DNA of 64,000 nt from positions 4,029,534 through 4,093,533 of the forward strand of contig NC_065422.1 of assembly GCF_024362695.1 (NCBI RefSeq). The letters run 5' to 3'. The position numbers and the translations under genes are program-made. Origin of the DNA: Pectinophora gossypiella (Eukaryota > Arthropoda > Insecta > Lepidoptera > Gelechiidae). The notes below the pieces were generated by a model that had not been told where the DNA came from, did no database searches, and was given only the letters and a program-made list of their open reading frames with translations. Of this stretch, positions 11,366-22,260 are shown piece by piece (the first letter of the stretch is position 1; the number at the start of each line of letters is the position of its first letter).

Positions 11366-11826
11366 ATTTTAATATCTTGTTTAATATTACTTATTTAATT
11401 TTATCGACGACGGTATTGCCATATTGAAAAAAATGCTTTTTTATTCCGTTTTATTTTTACTATATAGTATAATACAATGACTTTTGGCTTTAGCCAAAAG
11501 GATATATTGTTTGAAATATATACCTTTATTTTTTTAAGTAATAATATACAAATAAGTAAAATCACTATTATGTAGGCATACGATTTCCTATTGACTAGCG
11601 ATCCGTTTTACGCAACTTGTTTCTGATACTCACTCAACTAGCTGTGACTAATTAACTTCCTTTGAATTTTCCGAAAGTGAAAACCTTTATGACGTCACTC
11701 ATATACTACGTAACCATTATAAATAATAAATATAATGTTCATCCTACCATGTATATTTTTTTGTATTACATAATATAAGTAACTATATAAGTTGAAATGG
11801 ATATCTAGAAAATATATGGACCAAAA

Positions 11827-12105
11827 ATAACATCCAAATCAATCCAGCAAATTATTTTTGTACCACTTTAAAAGTGGGTAAATTGTGTGAAGATGGTTAG
11901 GTGTGTGAAAAGTGTGTGTGAACTGTCGATTGACAAAGATGAATGGAAGAAGTATACTTACTTGTTGAGCAAAATAACATTTAAATCAATCCAGCAAATC
12001 ATTTTTGTACAACATTAAAAGTGCATAAATTGTGTTGAAGAAGGTTAAAAGTGTGTGAAGAGTGTGAGTGAAATGGCGACGGTCAGAAATGAATGGAAGA
12101 AAACG
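11827..12105. repeat. Tandem duplication, period about 147 bp
   Basis: ATAACATCCAAATCAATCCA at 11827 recurs as ATAACATTTAAATCAATCCA at 11974. Both are followed by AAAGTGG/AAAGTGC, GTGTGTGAA and AATGAATGGAAGAA in the same order. No frame is conserved. Confidence 0.8.
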
Positions 12106-12414
12106 TGTTTAGTCAATCTCACCTAGAGGGGAATGAGAGCAGGATGTTTTTTTAAAGATTAAGTAAAACACTTTTTTTTTCATAAAACATGCCAGTATTT
12201 GGAATTTATTAATAGGAAAGAAATTTAATTTTATCAAGAGTTTTAGTATAATGGTAGGTTTTATAGTATAATGTATAATACGTTTTAACTGATATATTTT
12301 AACGATAATTCATACATACATCATACACATACCGATAATACACTAAAAAAAAGTGTAAAAAGAAAAAAAGAAAGGAAATAATTAAATTATAATTAAGTGT
12401 CTAAGTATGTAATA

Positions 12415-12775
12415 ATTAGGTCGTGTACTAGGTTCAAGATAAACTGTGAAATTCTGATTACTTAAACAAGACAGATTCATCATCAGCCGTACGACGCCCA
12501 CTGCTGGGCATAGGCCTCCCCCAAGGATCTCCACGACGATCGGTCCTGCGCTGCCCGCATCCAGCGGCTTCCCGCGACAGATTATAAATTAATAAAAAAA
12601 ATCTATTTAACTTATTTATGAATTTTAATAAAGAAAAACGTAATTATAAATACGTAAGTCCGTTATTTTATCACGTTTTTCTAAGACGTCACAGTGTGCT
12701 TTTACATAGTAATTTTACGTTTTGACGTTTCTTAAAAAGTAACTGATTTGACAAGTTGGAAAATAGCCTATTATT
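12415..12775. repeat. Repeat S, split by a LINE end
   Basis: TCGTGTACTAGGTTCAAGAT, TTATTTATGAATTTTAATAA and TTGACGTTTCTTAAAAAGTA match 60540-60802 in order. The LINE end at 12478-12575 interrupts it. The nature of the repeat is unknown. Confidence 0.7.
12478..12575 (-). pseudogene. LINE ORF2 last codons, inserted in repeat S
   Basis: The minus strand reads AQDRSSWRSLGEAYAQQWAS then YG, stop and (ATG)n, a LINE C-terminus I know from lepidopteran elements. GACAGATT flanks the 98-bp insert (12470-12477 and 12576-12583). The nucleotide sequence matches the 3' ends of SINE-B and SINE-C. Confidence 0.86.
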
Positions 12776-13129
12776 ATTGTATGTGTGTGAATGTATACGT
12801 GGTATATGTACAATCCCTTTCCACACACTCGCCACTCCCGACTATTCATACTAGTCCAGTCCGACTATTTCCTACTTGAGATGCTAATCATCTGTCTAAC
12901 TAGGCTAAGCTTCCTTTTAGCACCTTCTTATGACTACATTGGTTTGATCTAATGGCAATATTAACTTAATATAGGTATTCTAGGAAAAAATGAATGTAAC
13001 TAATGCTATTTACAACGTTTTTTGTTTTAACAATTGAATTTGATGGATTTGGTTTGTACATTAGTGGCAATTATATATAGGAACTTCTTGATGGACCTGT
13101 GCATGTGCAATGTCTCCGAAAACGACATG

Positions 13130-13220
13130 TAAGATAGAGCGAAGTGGAAGAGAAGTACGAAGAAGGCAGACCCCACCATCAGATGGGAATAATAAATGCC
13201 AAGGAGAGAGAGAACTTCTT
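13130..13220 (+). pseudogene. LINE end with (GA)n tail (GGCAGACCCCAC type)
   Basis: GGCAGACCCCACCATCAGAT, GGGAATAATAAATGCCAAGG and AGAGAGAG. The frame ADPTIRWE before two stops recalls a LINE RPxIRWE motif. Part of it recurs at 37202-37256. Confidence 0.65.
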
Positions 13221-13807
13221 GATAGACACTGACGGATACCAATTAAGTGACTGTCTTAATTCCTATAGGGGTGAACAGATACATAAGCCAATAGAAAACA
13301 ATATGCAGTCACTCTATCGTCTCTACAGTCACACCCCATCCCAATAGTCCATACAAAAATATCATTCTTACCATGAGCCGCATAAGTGCGAGAGAGGAAG
13401 ACGATCCGCGCGCACTTTATATTCAAAATCAGAATCAGAACCATTTATTCAACGTAATTATCATAGATAAACTTGTTGAGGGTCAATATCTTTTTTTTGA
13501 ATCTACGTCATTTCGCAAGGTGTTATGGCTGAGGAGAAGAAATGACAAGAAACTGCAACAGCAACACATCTTTGAAATCAATGTAGTATACATTACAAGT
13601 TATTTAATAACTAGAGAAACTCAATTAAAAGTAAAAAAAGTAAGCTTCACATGAGCTTTAAATTTATTTTCTGACAAATTCAAAATACTGTATGGTATTT
13701 TATTTATTTAGTCATTAGAGGCGGCATTTACACTAAAATAAGATCCAGAGGGGGTGAGGTTCAGCGCTCGATAAAGTTGGTGCGGGGCGGAGACTTATCG
13801 TTCTGTA

Positions 13808-13945
13808 CAGTCATCAGAAATATAATGTACCCACTTTAGGACTCTGTCGCACTAACATATTTGACATTTAGTGAGACTTACAGTTCAATTTGTCAAAAAA
13901 GTTAATGTGACATGGTACCAAAGGGTATATTAATGCTCGTGACCG
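13808..13945 (-). mobile_element. MITE-1, full length
   Basis: This copy is 138 bp with ends CAGTCATCAG and TCGTGACCG, flanked by TA on both sides. The terminal repeats are short and imperfect (CRGTCAYGAG). TA duplications and CAGT ends suggest mobilisation by a Tc1/mariner-type transposase (inference). Confidence 0.85.
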
Positions 13946-14347
13946 TACATGGTATTATTCTTTATTCTATGATAGGAGCATAGCCTATTGACAGAAGTCC
14001 ATAGAAGACAACATGCTGCTGCTTATTATAATGACAACGCCGCTATTATCTTTGTGTAACTGTTTCTTTCTGGCGCAATAAAGTACGTTTATTTATATGG
14101 TACTGAACTTAGCCAAGTACAATAAATTACAGGCATGCTCCGATAAACATAATGAGTAATTCATACTTTTCCTATAAGCCACAAATGGCAAAAGAAAGGA
14201 AGAATGGAACGGTACAATTCGAATTTAAAATGCAGACGCCTGATTGGTCGACGGCTAGTGACCGAGGACAAACTGCGTTGTAATTGGTGATTGACATGCG
14301 ACTGTTTCCTGATTGGTTGGGAAGCCGTGAAAACTGTTGCGTTTAAA

Positions 14348-14469
14348 ATGTGTAGAACTGTCTCGGAAGAAGTATACGCTGGAAAAATCGATTATGATTT
14401 TTTAAAGAATAACTTTCATCCTAGATATATACATTTAAGCAGAATACCTACTTGCCTCTTCTATTTTAA
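14348..14469 (+). other. Candidate first exon, weak
   Basis: An ATG opens MCRTVSEEVYAGKIDYDFLK and continues about 40 codons to AAG-GTTGAAG, a poor donor. Three CCAAT boxes in reverse (ATTGG near 14243, 14283 and 14311) lie just upstream. It resembles no family I know and may be chance. Confidence 0.2.
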
Positions 14470-14548
14470 GGTTGAAGGGATCATAAACCGTATTTATACA
14501 TCTATAAATTTGTTTTTATTCCTAGAAATATAAAAATTTACCAAATTG

Positions 14549-14693
14549 GAGATGTCCTTAGAAAAGGTGTACGATCTACTCTGAACCGGCGTGCGTGTAT
14601 GAAACGATTGACGAATGTGGAGGAAGCAAGAGATGTGTGTCAGGACTGAAGCAAATGGAATGCCATAGCATTGTCTCTGCTTACCCCGGTCGG
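14549..14693 (+). pseudogene. LINE ORF2 C-terminus (YPGGK type), stop inside
   Basis: The frame reads DVLRKGVRSTLNRRACMKRL then TNVEEARDVCQD, a TGA, and SKWNAIA before shifting. It is dead. Confidence 0.8.
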
Positions 14694-14873
14694 ATATATT
14701 ATATTTGATTTTATTTTTACTTAACTGTACCATCTATTAGTCTTTTATGGGTTTTATTTAGTACAAAAATATATAAATACATAATTGTATTTTTTTTTGT
14801 TCCGAGTATTCCTATTAACATTGTCACCATTCCTAAGTCTACAGACACATCTAAAATGGTGATATCGTTATAG

Positions 14874-15095
14874 TCTGTGGACGGCTCGTGGAAGGCATCC
14901 AGCTTTCTGCTTAAGGCGAATAATAGCGTCGAGTTCCCAACCAAAATGGCAGGGGCTAATCAGAGGCGCCAGTACCACAAGACGGATAACTTTGTCTATA
15001 ATGTAGTAGGGAAACTCTACGTTCATAGTTTGACTGCGATAGCGTTACTTGCTGCGATATGTTATGCGTGTTGCTCTATTTGTATGATTATCTGA
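14874..15095 (+). other. Candidate terminal exon, weak
   Basis: After TTATAG, which could be a splice acceptor, a 74-codon frame runs to TGA. It ends in a hydrophobic, Cys-rich segment (LTAIALLAAICYACCSICMI) that could span a membrane. AATAAA follows near 15213. There is no in-frame ATG at its start. The product is unrecognised. Confidence 0.25.
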
Positions 15096-15759
15096 TTTTA
15101 CATTTCATCATATCCCTAGCATTATCTTGTTGTTCGAACGATTTCTTTAAGTCGGCACGTTACGGCGACATAAATCCTTAAAATACCTTGTAAAAGCAAA
15201 TTAATCAGATGTTAATAAAATTAAGAAATTTTTCAGTTGAGTCACATCATACTTTAGCAAGATGGCACTTGGAATCAAATTATACCATACACATGCGAAA
15301 AGACAAGCCATCTATCAAGGGATTTGCGTCCCTTGAGAGATACTTCAGTACATTTTAACCCTTATTGTCTCTCAAAATACGCTTTAAATTAGGGAGGAAT
15401 TCATATCTAATGAAATGCATTATTAAACAGCAATTCTGTGACCCCATTCGGCAGGCATTAGCAGTATTATGTCTAATTTGCTTGTTTTAATTCAATTCTG
15501 ATTGTAACAAAGTGTGTGTTTAATTATTCAATAAAGAGCTCGCGAGCAAGGGGGATGTTTTATCTTAGATCTGCGAAACAGAATTATATTTTAATGACTT
15601 GATGACGTCATGTCGTATATAGTAATGTGTCATATAGATTATCTGTGTTATTTATGCCGTATAAAGACACTTAGATAGATAGATAGAGAGACATAAACAT
15701 TTATTTGGTCTACAGACACACATGCACACAAAAAGAAAAAGATTAGATCTAGACAACCA
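15096..15759. other. Mostly featureless
   Basis: An (ATAG)n run at 15671-15690 is the only repeat. The rest is AT-rich. Confidence 0.45.
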
Positions 15760-15885
15760 ATCAAATCAAATATACTTTATTGCATACAACATACAAAACA
15801 AATTAACACAGATTATGATACAGATACAGTACAATCTGGCGGCCTTATTGCTAAGCAGCAATTTCTTCCAGGCAACCAGTGGATA
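15760..15885 (-). mobile_element. Jockey-like LINE 3' UTR
   Basis: ATACTTTATTGCATACAACA and GGCGGCCTTATTGCTAAGCA to CTTCCAGGCAACC define it. Confidence 0.72.
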
Positions 15886-16140
15886 GGAAACATTATTACA
15901 ATTTGGTGCGGGACAGAGACAGAGACGAAGTTCTGTATTAAACACGCCAGGTATGTATGTGTGCTGCAGCAGCGCAAATCGGTCATAGCTCAGCGCAAGT
16001 TTTTGCTCTTACGAAAAAAACGCTGATTCTGACGCTGACACTTCTAACCCAACTGAGATTAGGAGCATCAAGCTATGATTATACTTACGACATGTCATAC
16101 ATACATATACGAAGCAACAACTAAAATACTACATAACATA

Positions 16141-16397
16141 ACATAACCAGCCTATATACGTCCCACTGCTGGGCACAAGCCTCCCCTCAATCAACCGGAG
16201 GGGGTATGGAGCATACTCCACCACGCTGCTCCAATGCGGGTTGGTGGAGGTGTTTTTACGGCTAATAGCCGGGACCAACGGCTTAACGTGCCCTCCGAAG
16301 CACGGAATCATCTTACTTTTTCGGACAATCAGGTGATTCAAGCCTTAAAAGTCCTTACCAAACAAAGGACAGTCTCACAAAGTGATTTCGACAATGT
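16141..16397 (-). mobile_element. SINE-B without its head
   Basis: It runs from the tail (CAGCCTATATACGTCCCACT on the plus strand) to GATTTCGACAATGT, where the tRNA-like head should begin. The head is absent. Confidence 0.82.
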
Positions 16398-16420
16398 AAT
16401 ACTACTACCACCACTAATTT

Positions 16421-16546
16421 TACTTACCGATGTAAGTCAGTAGTCGTTACAAGAGCCATGTCAGGGGCCTTTGGCGGCTCAATAGTTACCCTGACCAGGG
16501 TTGATGAGGTTGGTTATCCACCAATCAACCCACACGAGAGAAGAAC
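16421..16546 (+). mobile_element. SINE-A 3' half beside SINE-B
   Basis: It covers the TACTTACCGATGTAAGTCAG to CACACGAGAGAAGAAC portion. It lies 24 bp from the end of a SINE-B copy in the opposite orientation. Confidence 0.75.
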
Positions 16547-16997
16547 AAATAAAATCCCTAAAGTGACGGGCAGAACCACAAGCAATGATGGACTATCCAG
16601 GCTACAAAAGAGTTTAGATGCACTAGCCTATAGCTATTAAAAAAAAATCCTTGAAAACACTTATCTATTATCCAAACCATGGATTCAAACTCATAAAGGC
16701 GAATTTAGTGGAAAACAAAACACTAATATTCAATGATGAACGCAATTTTTAACAACCCCTTCGCGTCGTATTTGTCAAAACAACCCTTTGCATGGGGTTA
16801 ACATTGCTATAATCGGACCAATTTATGAATTGTGGGGTTTGACAAGCGCCATACGGAATAAATAATTAGTCGTGCATTCAATCATGTTTGATACTTTGTA
16901 AACTAAGTTATTGGGGTTTATGTGTACCTACATTCATTACTTATCTGTTACGTTGAGATTTTCAACTAGAAAGATCTAAGGAGGTAAAAACTAGAAG

Positions 16998-17340
16998 CTC
17001 AAAGGTAGGTGGCAGCACTGTTGAATGTTTAACAGTTCTACTAAATTTTGACAGTTCTCCATACTGTCCAGCTAAAATTGGTGATACATTGATATAAAAT
17101 GTGCAAATGTATGAGTTACGTAAAAAAAAGCAGCCAGTTGGAAAAAGGCGATTTTGATTCAAAATGTGTTTTTCGAAGTTTTCTTCTTTCCGATCTTCTG
17201 TGACACTATGATTTTCCAGTTAAACGCTGCGCAAAATGTTATAGTGTCAAAATATAACCAAAACAATAATAATGTTTGCTTACTCTTTCATTCATCAATT
17301 TAAGAACACTCAACAGTAGCGGCACCTAATGGGAGAAATA
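16998..17340. mobile_element. O-6, non-autonomous DNA element
   Basis: The ends carry inverted CACTGTTGAATGTT and AACACTCAACAGTAGCGGC motifs. The interior shares AGTTAAACGCTGCGCAAAA and CTTTCCGATCTTCTG with 9837-10215 and 63236-64000. The exact ends and duplication are unclear. No long frame is present. Confidence 0.62.
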
Positions 17341-17759
17341 GGCAGATTCTATCTTCATTTAACCGGACATCTCAAATCAAAACTGCCTTAAATCACAAAT
17401 CTAAATATCATTACATTACAATGAAGGACTTCCATAATATTCCTTTTGTGCGCAGGAGCGTAACGAAAAACAATAAATAATAACATTATATACGTCCCGG
17501 GACGTATGACCTCGGGTTTGTCATCTGACCCCGGATAAAGGGTTAATCTCACTAAGGGGTTGCCCTATAAATCATTTTATGTTTCTGGATTAGGGTTGTC
17601 GATTCAAAGACAGTTACATGGTTTTCTATCGGTTCGTTTGTGGATTCAAAAATCTAAAATCTGGGAGTGTTTTAAATGTACATTTTTCAATATTTTTGCT
17701 TATGTAGGTAGATAATTATATTGTTAAAAATGAAATTCATTATCAATGTATATGATTTT

Positions 17760-18056
17760 GGCCCTGAATCCTGCAGACACCTAATTTTATTTTAAGTTGT
17801 ACCTACTTGTCATTTTTGCATCCGCCGAAAAAGAAAAGGACGGATTGGCACCTGTTAATTTTAAAATGAACGAAAGAATGAATGGGCGAATTACATAGAC
17901 ATCTCGCTGGTGTGCAATCTGGTTGACGTGTGCTGTCAACTTAATCTTCTTCTTATCGTATGGGCTGTGAGGTGGAATACCAGGCTCATCAACCCTGGTG
18001 TCAGGGTTATGATTGATTGTCAAATTAATACAATCGGGTTATTGGTTAATGTAAAA
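17760..18056. mobile_element. M-4, right end missing, split by a SINE-A fragment
   Basis: It matches M-4 from GGCCCTGAATCCTGCAGAC to the TTGGTTAATGTAAAATTTT segment. A 73-bp SINE-A tail is inserted inside. The distal inverted repeat is absent. Confidence 0.72.
17946..18018 (-). mobile_element. SINE-A tail inside M-4
   Basis: This 73-bp 3' fragment is flanked by GTCAACTTAAT (17935-17945) and GTCAAATTAAT (18019-18029), a 10/11 target duplication. Confidence 0.78.
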
Positions 18057-18281
18057 TTTTGAGAAGAAAAAATGATGCATTTATTTTGCGACAAGTGACA
18101 CCCCTAGCGCCTTCTGGCGTATAATAACTCATTCAGTTGACACACATGGCGTTGTTGCACATCAAACCGACCGCAGATTACCTCCCTATGATTTATTCTC
18201 GTCAACTATTTGTATGTATATGCTGCTGGGTTATATCTCCATGCGGATTTTAATTGGATGTTGTACAGTTATTTTTTTTTG

Positions 18282-18374
18282 TTTTTTTTTGACGTGACTT
18301 ATTGTAGATTTGCCGCAGATGGCATTAACTACTTGTCCGGACAAATGGGGAGCGCTGAAGGCTCTCACCCGGTA
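18282..18374 (-). mobile_element. SINE-D 3' end
   Basis: Poly(T), then GACGTGACTTATTGTAGATT to CTCTCACCCGGTA on the plus strand. MITE-1 starts four bases later. Confidence 0.75.
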
Positions 18375-18378
18375 GGTA

Positions 18379-18520
18379 CGGTCACGAGCATTAATATGTA
18401 TACACTTCGGTAGCATGTCACATTAACTTTCGTGACAAATTGAACTGTAAGTCTCACTAAATGTCAAATATGTTAGTGCGACAGAGTCCTAAAGTGGGTA
18501 CATTATATTGCTCATGACTG
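18379..18520 (+). mobile_element. MITE-1, full length
   Basis: This 142-bp copy runs from CGGTCACGAGCA to TGCTCATGACTG and is flanked by TA. It directly follows the 5' end of a SINE-D fragment. Confidence 0.88.
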
Positions 18521-18665
18521 TACAACGTTATTACAACAGGCCTGAATATAAACCACCACTTATATGAAAAACGCAGACTACCACGAAAGTAGAAAGAAGA
18601 AATGGTCGAACACATCATGATATGTGTCCAATTCTAAGAATTTTCCACGACATTACATGTATAGT

Positions 18666-18978
18666 GGTAGTACCAATTCCTGTAGACACTAATCTTATTT
18701 TAAGTTATAACTGTCCTTTTCTTATCCACCGAAAAGAAACGGGACGTATGATTGATAGCTGTTTATTTTTTAAATGAATGAGCGAATTAATTAATAACCC
18801 GGGCAAATAGGTATCTCGCTTTTAGAGGGTTGTTTTAGGTTTCTGCCTAAAATTGACGTGTGTTCCATAAATTTTATGCGTGTCGGTTACCCGTCCATTT
18901 TCTTTTCGGCGGATGAGAAAATTGACAAGTACTTAAAACTTAAAATAAAATTTGATGGTGTCTGCAGGAATTAGCACC
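18666..18978. mobile_element. M-4, TIR element with 3-bp duplication
   Basis: This 313-bp element has roughly 75-bp terminal inverted repeats containing the GGAATT/AATTCC ends and the TTATCCACCGAAAAG region. AGT flanks both sides (18663-18665 and 18979-18981). The 3-bp duplication and GG start point toward PIF/Harbinger-like mobilisation (inference). No transposase is encoded. Confidence 0.75.
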
Positions 18979-18981
18979 AGT

Positions 18982-19438
18982 TAGTGTTTTAAAAAAACTT
19001 TTGTATTTATAAATAATGAAACTAGTTTAAATGCAATAATGGATTTTAATAAAGCTATAAATAAAGCTCAACAACACAAAAAAACATTCGCAACTTTATC
19101 TACAACTTACAGTAAACGATATAAAAAAGCGACAATATGAAACAGCTCTACGAAGACTACGAATAATGAACTTAAAACAACTTCTCGAGTCTATTCTAAA
19201 TTTATATTCGCATTCACTTGATATTAATATGAAACTCTTCATAATAAAGTCCACGATCCTTAAGATTAAAAACACGAACCCTACGACCATTATTCTGCTA
19301 ACGCCCTAAGGGCTAAACCGTGAAGATGTATTCTTTTAATAACCATTTCCACTCACTGTGCTACACAAATAGCTAAAAAGATTAGACATTTTGTACTGAC
19401 TGCAGAATAAAATGAAAATAAAGTTTTAGAACAGGGAG
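18982..19438. other. No feature recognised
   Basis: AT-rich single-copy-looking DNA between M-4 and N-5. Confidence 0.45.
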
Positions 19439-19595
19439 TTTAAAATGGCCACGAAGCAAATCATATAAGAAAGCAATATTGCTATTTGACATTTGTTTGC
19501 ATTGCGAACTTTTATATGCGCAAAAAAAATGTCAAGTTGCAATATTGCTTTTTACATGAATTGCTTCGATGTGGCCTTTTTAACCCCTCAGGTAT
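19439..19595. mobile_element. N-5, small foldback element
   Basis: The element has inverted arms: TTTAAAATGGCCACGAAGCA on one side and GAATTGCTTCGATGTGGCC on the other, with AGCAATATTGC motifs inside. Copies at 62205-62325, 19678-19746 and 8835-8908 share the arms. No coding sequence is present. Confidence 0.68.
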
Positions 19596-19677
19596 TATTT
19601 GCTAGATTGTGATAATCGTTTGCAACTTGGCTAAGGCCCCTGGTCTGGTAATGAATAAAAAACATAAAACGCGATTA

Positions 19678-19746
19678 GGGGGTTAAAAAAACCACGTGAA
19701 AGCAATATTGTTTTTTAGATAAATGGCTTTGATGTGGCCTTTTTAA
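19678..19746. mobile_element. N-5, internally deleted
   Basis: GGGTTAAAAAAACCACGTGA and GCTTTGATGTGGCCTTTTTA face each other across a single AGCAATATTG motif. The interior is deleted. Confidence 0.6.
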
Positions 19747-19815
19747 TATATAACAGCATCCTTATTGCTGTCTATAATAATGTATATCATAAGGCTTCCT
19801 TCCCCCCCTTCCCCC

Positions 19816-19946
19816 CTTGGTCCCGGTTATTACTTACTGCAGTAAGTACGCAGTCGTTTCATGAGTCATGTCAGGGGCCTATGGCGGCTCAGTAATAACC
19901 CTCACACCAGGAAAATGGGGTTGGTAATCCACACGATAGAAGAGAA
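19816..19946 (+). mobile_element. SINE-A 3' half
   Basis: It begins CTTGGTCCCGGTTATTACTT and ends CACACGATAGAAGAGAAG. A T/C-rich run precedes it. Confidence 0.75.
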
Positions 19947-20256
19947 GAGGCTTCCTTTCTGGAAAATATAAAAGCTGAGCAAAGATAATAACATTTTCTC
20001 TTATACTTACTAAAAGTTGTACACAGAGAATATTTTACACCCTAATTGTCGTGTTTAGGAGTTAAGGGAAGTTTCTGGTAAAGAGAAGCGGTTCGGAACA
20101 ATTTGCCAAGTGTTCAGTTATTACCAAGAAAGTTAAGCAGGCATTTAGCTTCTTATACTCATTAATTTCTTAATAAGAAACCGTTTGACTAATCTTTAAA
20201 CTTAGCCATCACTTTCGGGCATTTTTGCCATCAATTTCGGAGCTTTAGGCCTTTGG

Positions 20257-20345
20257 GGGGGCTTTTTTGAGGTTGCCTGGAAGAGATTGCTACTTAGCAA
20301 TAAGACCGCCTATTGTACTCATTCCATTGCTCTTTTGTTTTGTAT
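20257..20345 (+). mobile_element. Jockey-like LINE 3' UTR
   Basis: It is forward here: GAGGTTGCCTGGAAGAGATT, TTAGCAATAAGACCGCCTAT and TTTTGTATTTTGTG. Confidence 0.7.
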
Positions 20346-20917
20346 TTTGTGTTTTCATGTTTGTGCAATGTTAATTTTAACGTCAAAATCTTTTCTTTGG
20401 TTTAAAAAAGAAAGCAAGTAACGCTTGTCATCGAAGTGTGGGTTTTAATCCTGGCTCCGGACTCTTAACAACTGAATTCGAGTCTCCATATTTATAATTC
20501 AAGAGAATTCATATTTATAATAAATAAATAAATAATTGGTATTACGGTGTTCATTATTTATTCCCAGCCAGTAGCAATTCAGTCGCCCCATCATGGGTTT
20601 TAAATATAGAGGAGTGAGTATAGTATATAATGATATCCCACCTCTGCCTAAAACTTCAGGGATACAGGCCTAATGCTACCTATATTATGTAATGTTAAAA
20701 TGAAGCCTCAGTACTACACACTAGTAAGCTGAGTTGTATCAACTATTTGACAACGTACTCAAATAAGATTCTTTTTACGAAACGTCAAAACGAAAGTTTC
20801 TTTGGTTGTTGTTGTTGTGTAAATTCGCCTTTTAAAAGGCAGGCAAAGATCTGAAGACCATACAGCCTTGATTTTAGTAATTTAATATTCGAAAATCACG
20901 ATCAAAATAGGCATAAG

Positions 20918-21040
20918 AATTGTCTTCAGTTTTCAATATCCAATTTAGGCCAGTGCCTTGTCTTCAGTTTTCAATCTCTCTCATTTAATATTGTTATTGG
21001 GCCAAAGCCTTGTCTTCAGTTTTTAATCTCTTTAATTTAG
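20918..21040. repeat. Three imperfect copies of a TTGTCTTCAGTTTT unit
   Basis: TTGTCTTCAGTTTTCAAT occurs three times with AT-rich spacers, the last as TTGTCTTCAGTTTTTAAT. Function unknown. Confidence 0.72.
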
Positions 21041-21230
21041 TTTGAATGGAAATACTCTCCTGTGACGTCATCAATAAAAGCGTTCAAACGTCGCACTCAT
21101 TGTTACTTAATTCATAAATAAAATTAGAAAATACGTCGAAAGTAAACTGAGATTGTTTTTTTGATCATTTTAGACTGGCTCCTATTTCTAGATTACCATT
21201 TTATAATTTATCTTTGACCCATTGATATAC

Positions 21231-21310
21231 CCTCATCATCACCTCCCTAGCATTATCCCGTTTTTCACAGAGTCCGCTTACCTAACCTGAACATTTGACA
21301 GGTCCGGTTT
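21231..21310 (-). mobile_element. SINE-E tail
   Basis: The last 75 bp, CCTCCCTAGCATTATCCCGT through TTTGACAGGTCCGGTTT on the plus strand. Confidence 0.68.
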
Positions 21311-21388
21311 ACACTTCACGATTTGACGATTCAAAGTGTAACTACGTTACCTATTGAATAAAGATATTTTTGAATTTGAATTTGAATT

Positions 21389-21765
21389 TACACAGTGAAA
21401 TACCCTATTCGAATAAACATTGTTTGTGCCGACGGTCCCGCGTAATGTTGCAGGTAACCTGCGCCGGCGCATCTCAGGTAGCCTGATTTACGGCTGTCTT
21501 AATGAAACCTGTTATATAACTGGAATTATTTATTATTTTGTCCTACGAACAGGTCTAGGAAATTGCGGGCTACCGACTTAGGTAATAATTAACTTTCTAT
21601 GACTATTTTGCTGCCGGTGCGCAGGTTAAAAATAGTTAAACAGAGACAGATCCCTTTGATGACAGAAATTATTGTCATATGCCTAAAGGTGAGATGCCTA
21701 CAGTTATGATTGAGTTTGTGGGGTTAAGTTACCAATACCTACTTATACCTAAAATAAATGATTTC
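21389..21765. other. Flank of the pentamer array
   Basis: GCAGGTAACCTGCGCCGGCG includes the palindrome GCAGGTAACCTGC. No frame other than the array artefact is present. Confidence 0.45.
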
Positions 21766-22125
21766 TATTCTATTCTATTCTATTCTATTCTATTCTATTC
21801 TATTCTATTCTATTCTATTCTATTCTATTCTATTCTATTCTATTCTATTCTATTCTATTCTATTCTATTCTATTCTATTCTATTCTATTCTATTCTATTC
21901 TATTCTATTCTATTCTATTCTATTCTATTCTATTCTATTCTATTCTATTCTATTCTATTCTATTCTATTCTATTCTATTCTATTCTATTCTATTCTATTC
22001 TATTCTATTCTATTCTATTCTATTCTATTCTATTCTATTCTATTCTATTCTATTCTATTCTATTCTATTCTATTCTATTCTATTCTATTCTATTCTATTC
22101 TATTCTATTCTATTCTATTCTATTC
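21766..22125. repeat. Pentamer microsatellite, 72 perfect copies
   Basis: TATTC repeats 72 times without a single interruption (360 bp), with partial units on each side. It creates spurious open frames of FYSIL repeats in two registers. Such perfection implies recent expansion or an assembly that collapsed or extended the array. Confidence 0.97.
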
Positions 22126-22260
22126 TATACAGAATACTCGTAAAACAAATAACTAATTATAAATAGCTGTTACACAACGTAAAGGACAAGTGCAAAATTT
22201 TAATTACTGTAATTATTATATTCATTAATGTATTTTATTACAGATGCCTGTGCCCGGCAG

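Noticed and set aside
21766..22125. CRISPR-like regular array
   Set aside because: There are no spacers; it is a pure 5-bp microsatellite in a eukaryotic setting.
21679..22156. Two overlapping open frames of 132 and 154 codons
   Set aside because: They are the pentamer array read in two registers, giving FYSIL repeats. Neither has real coding signals.
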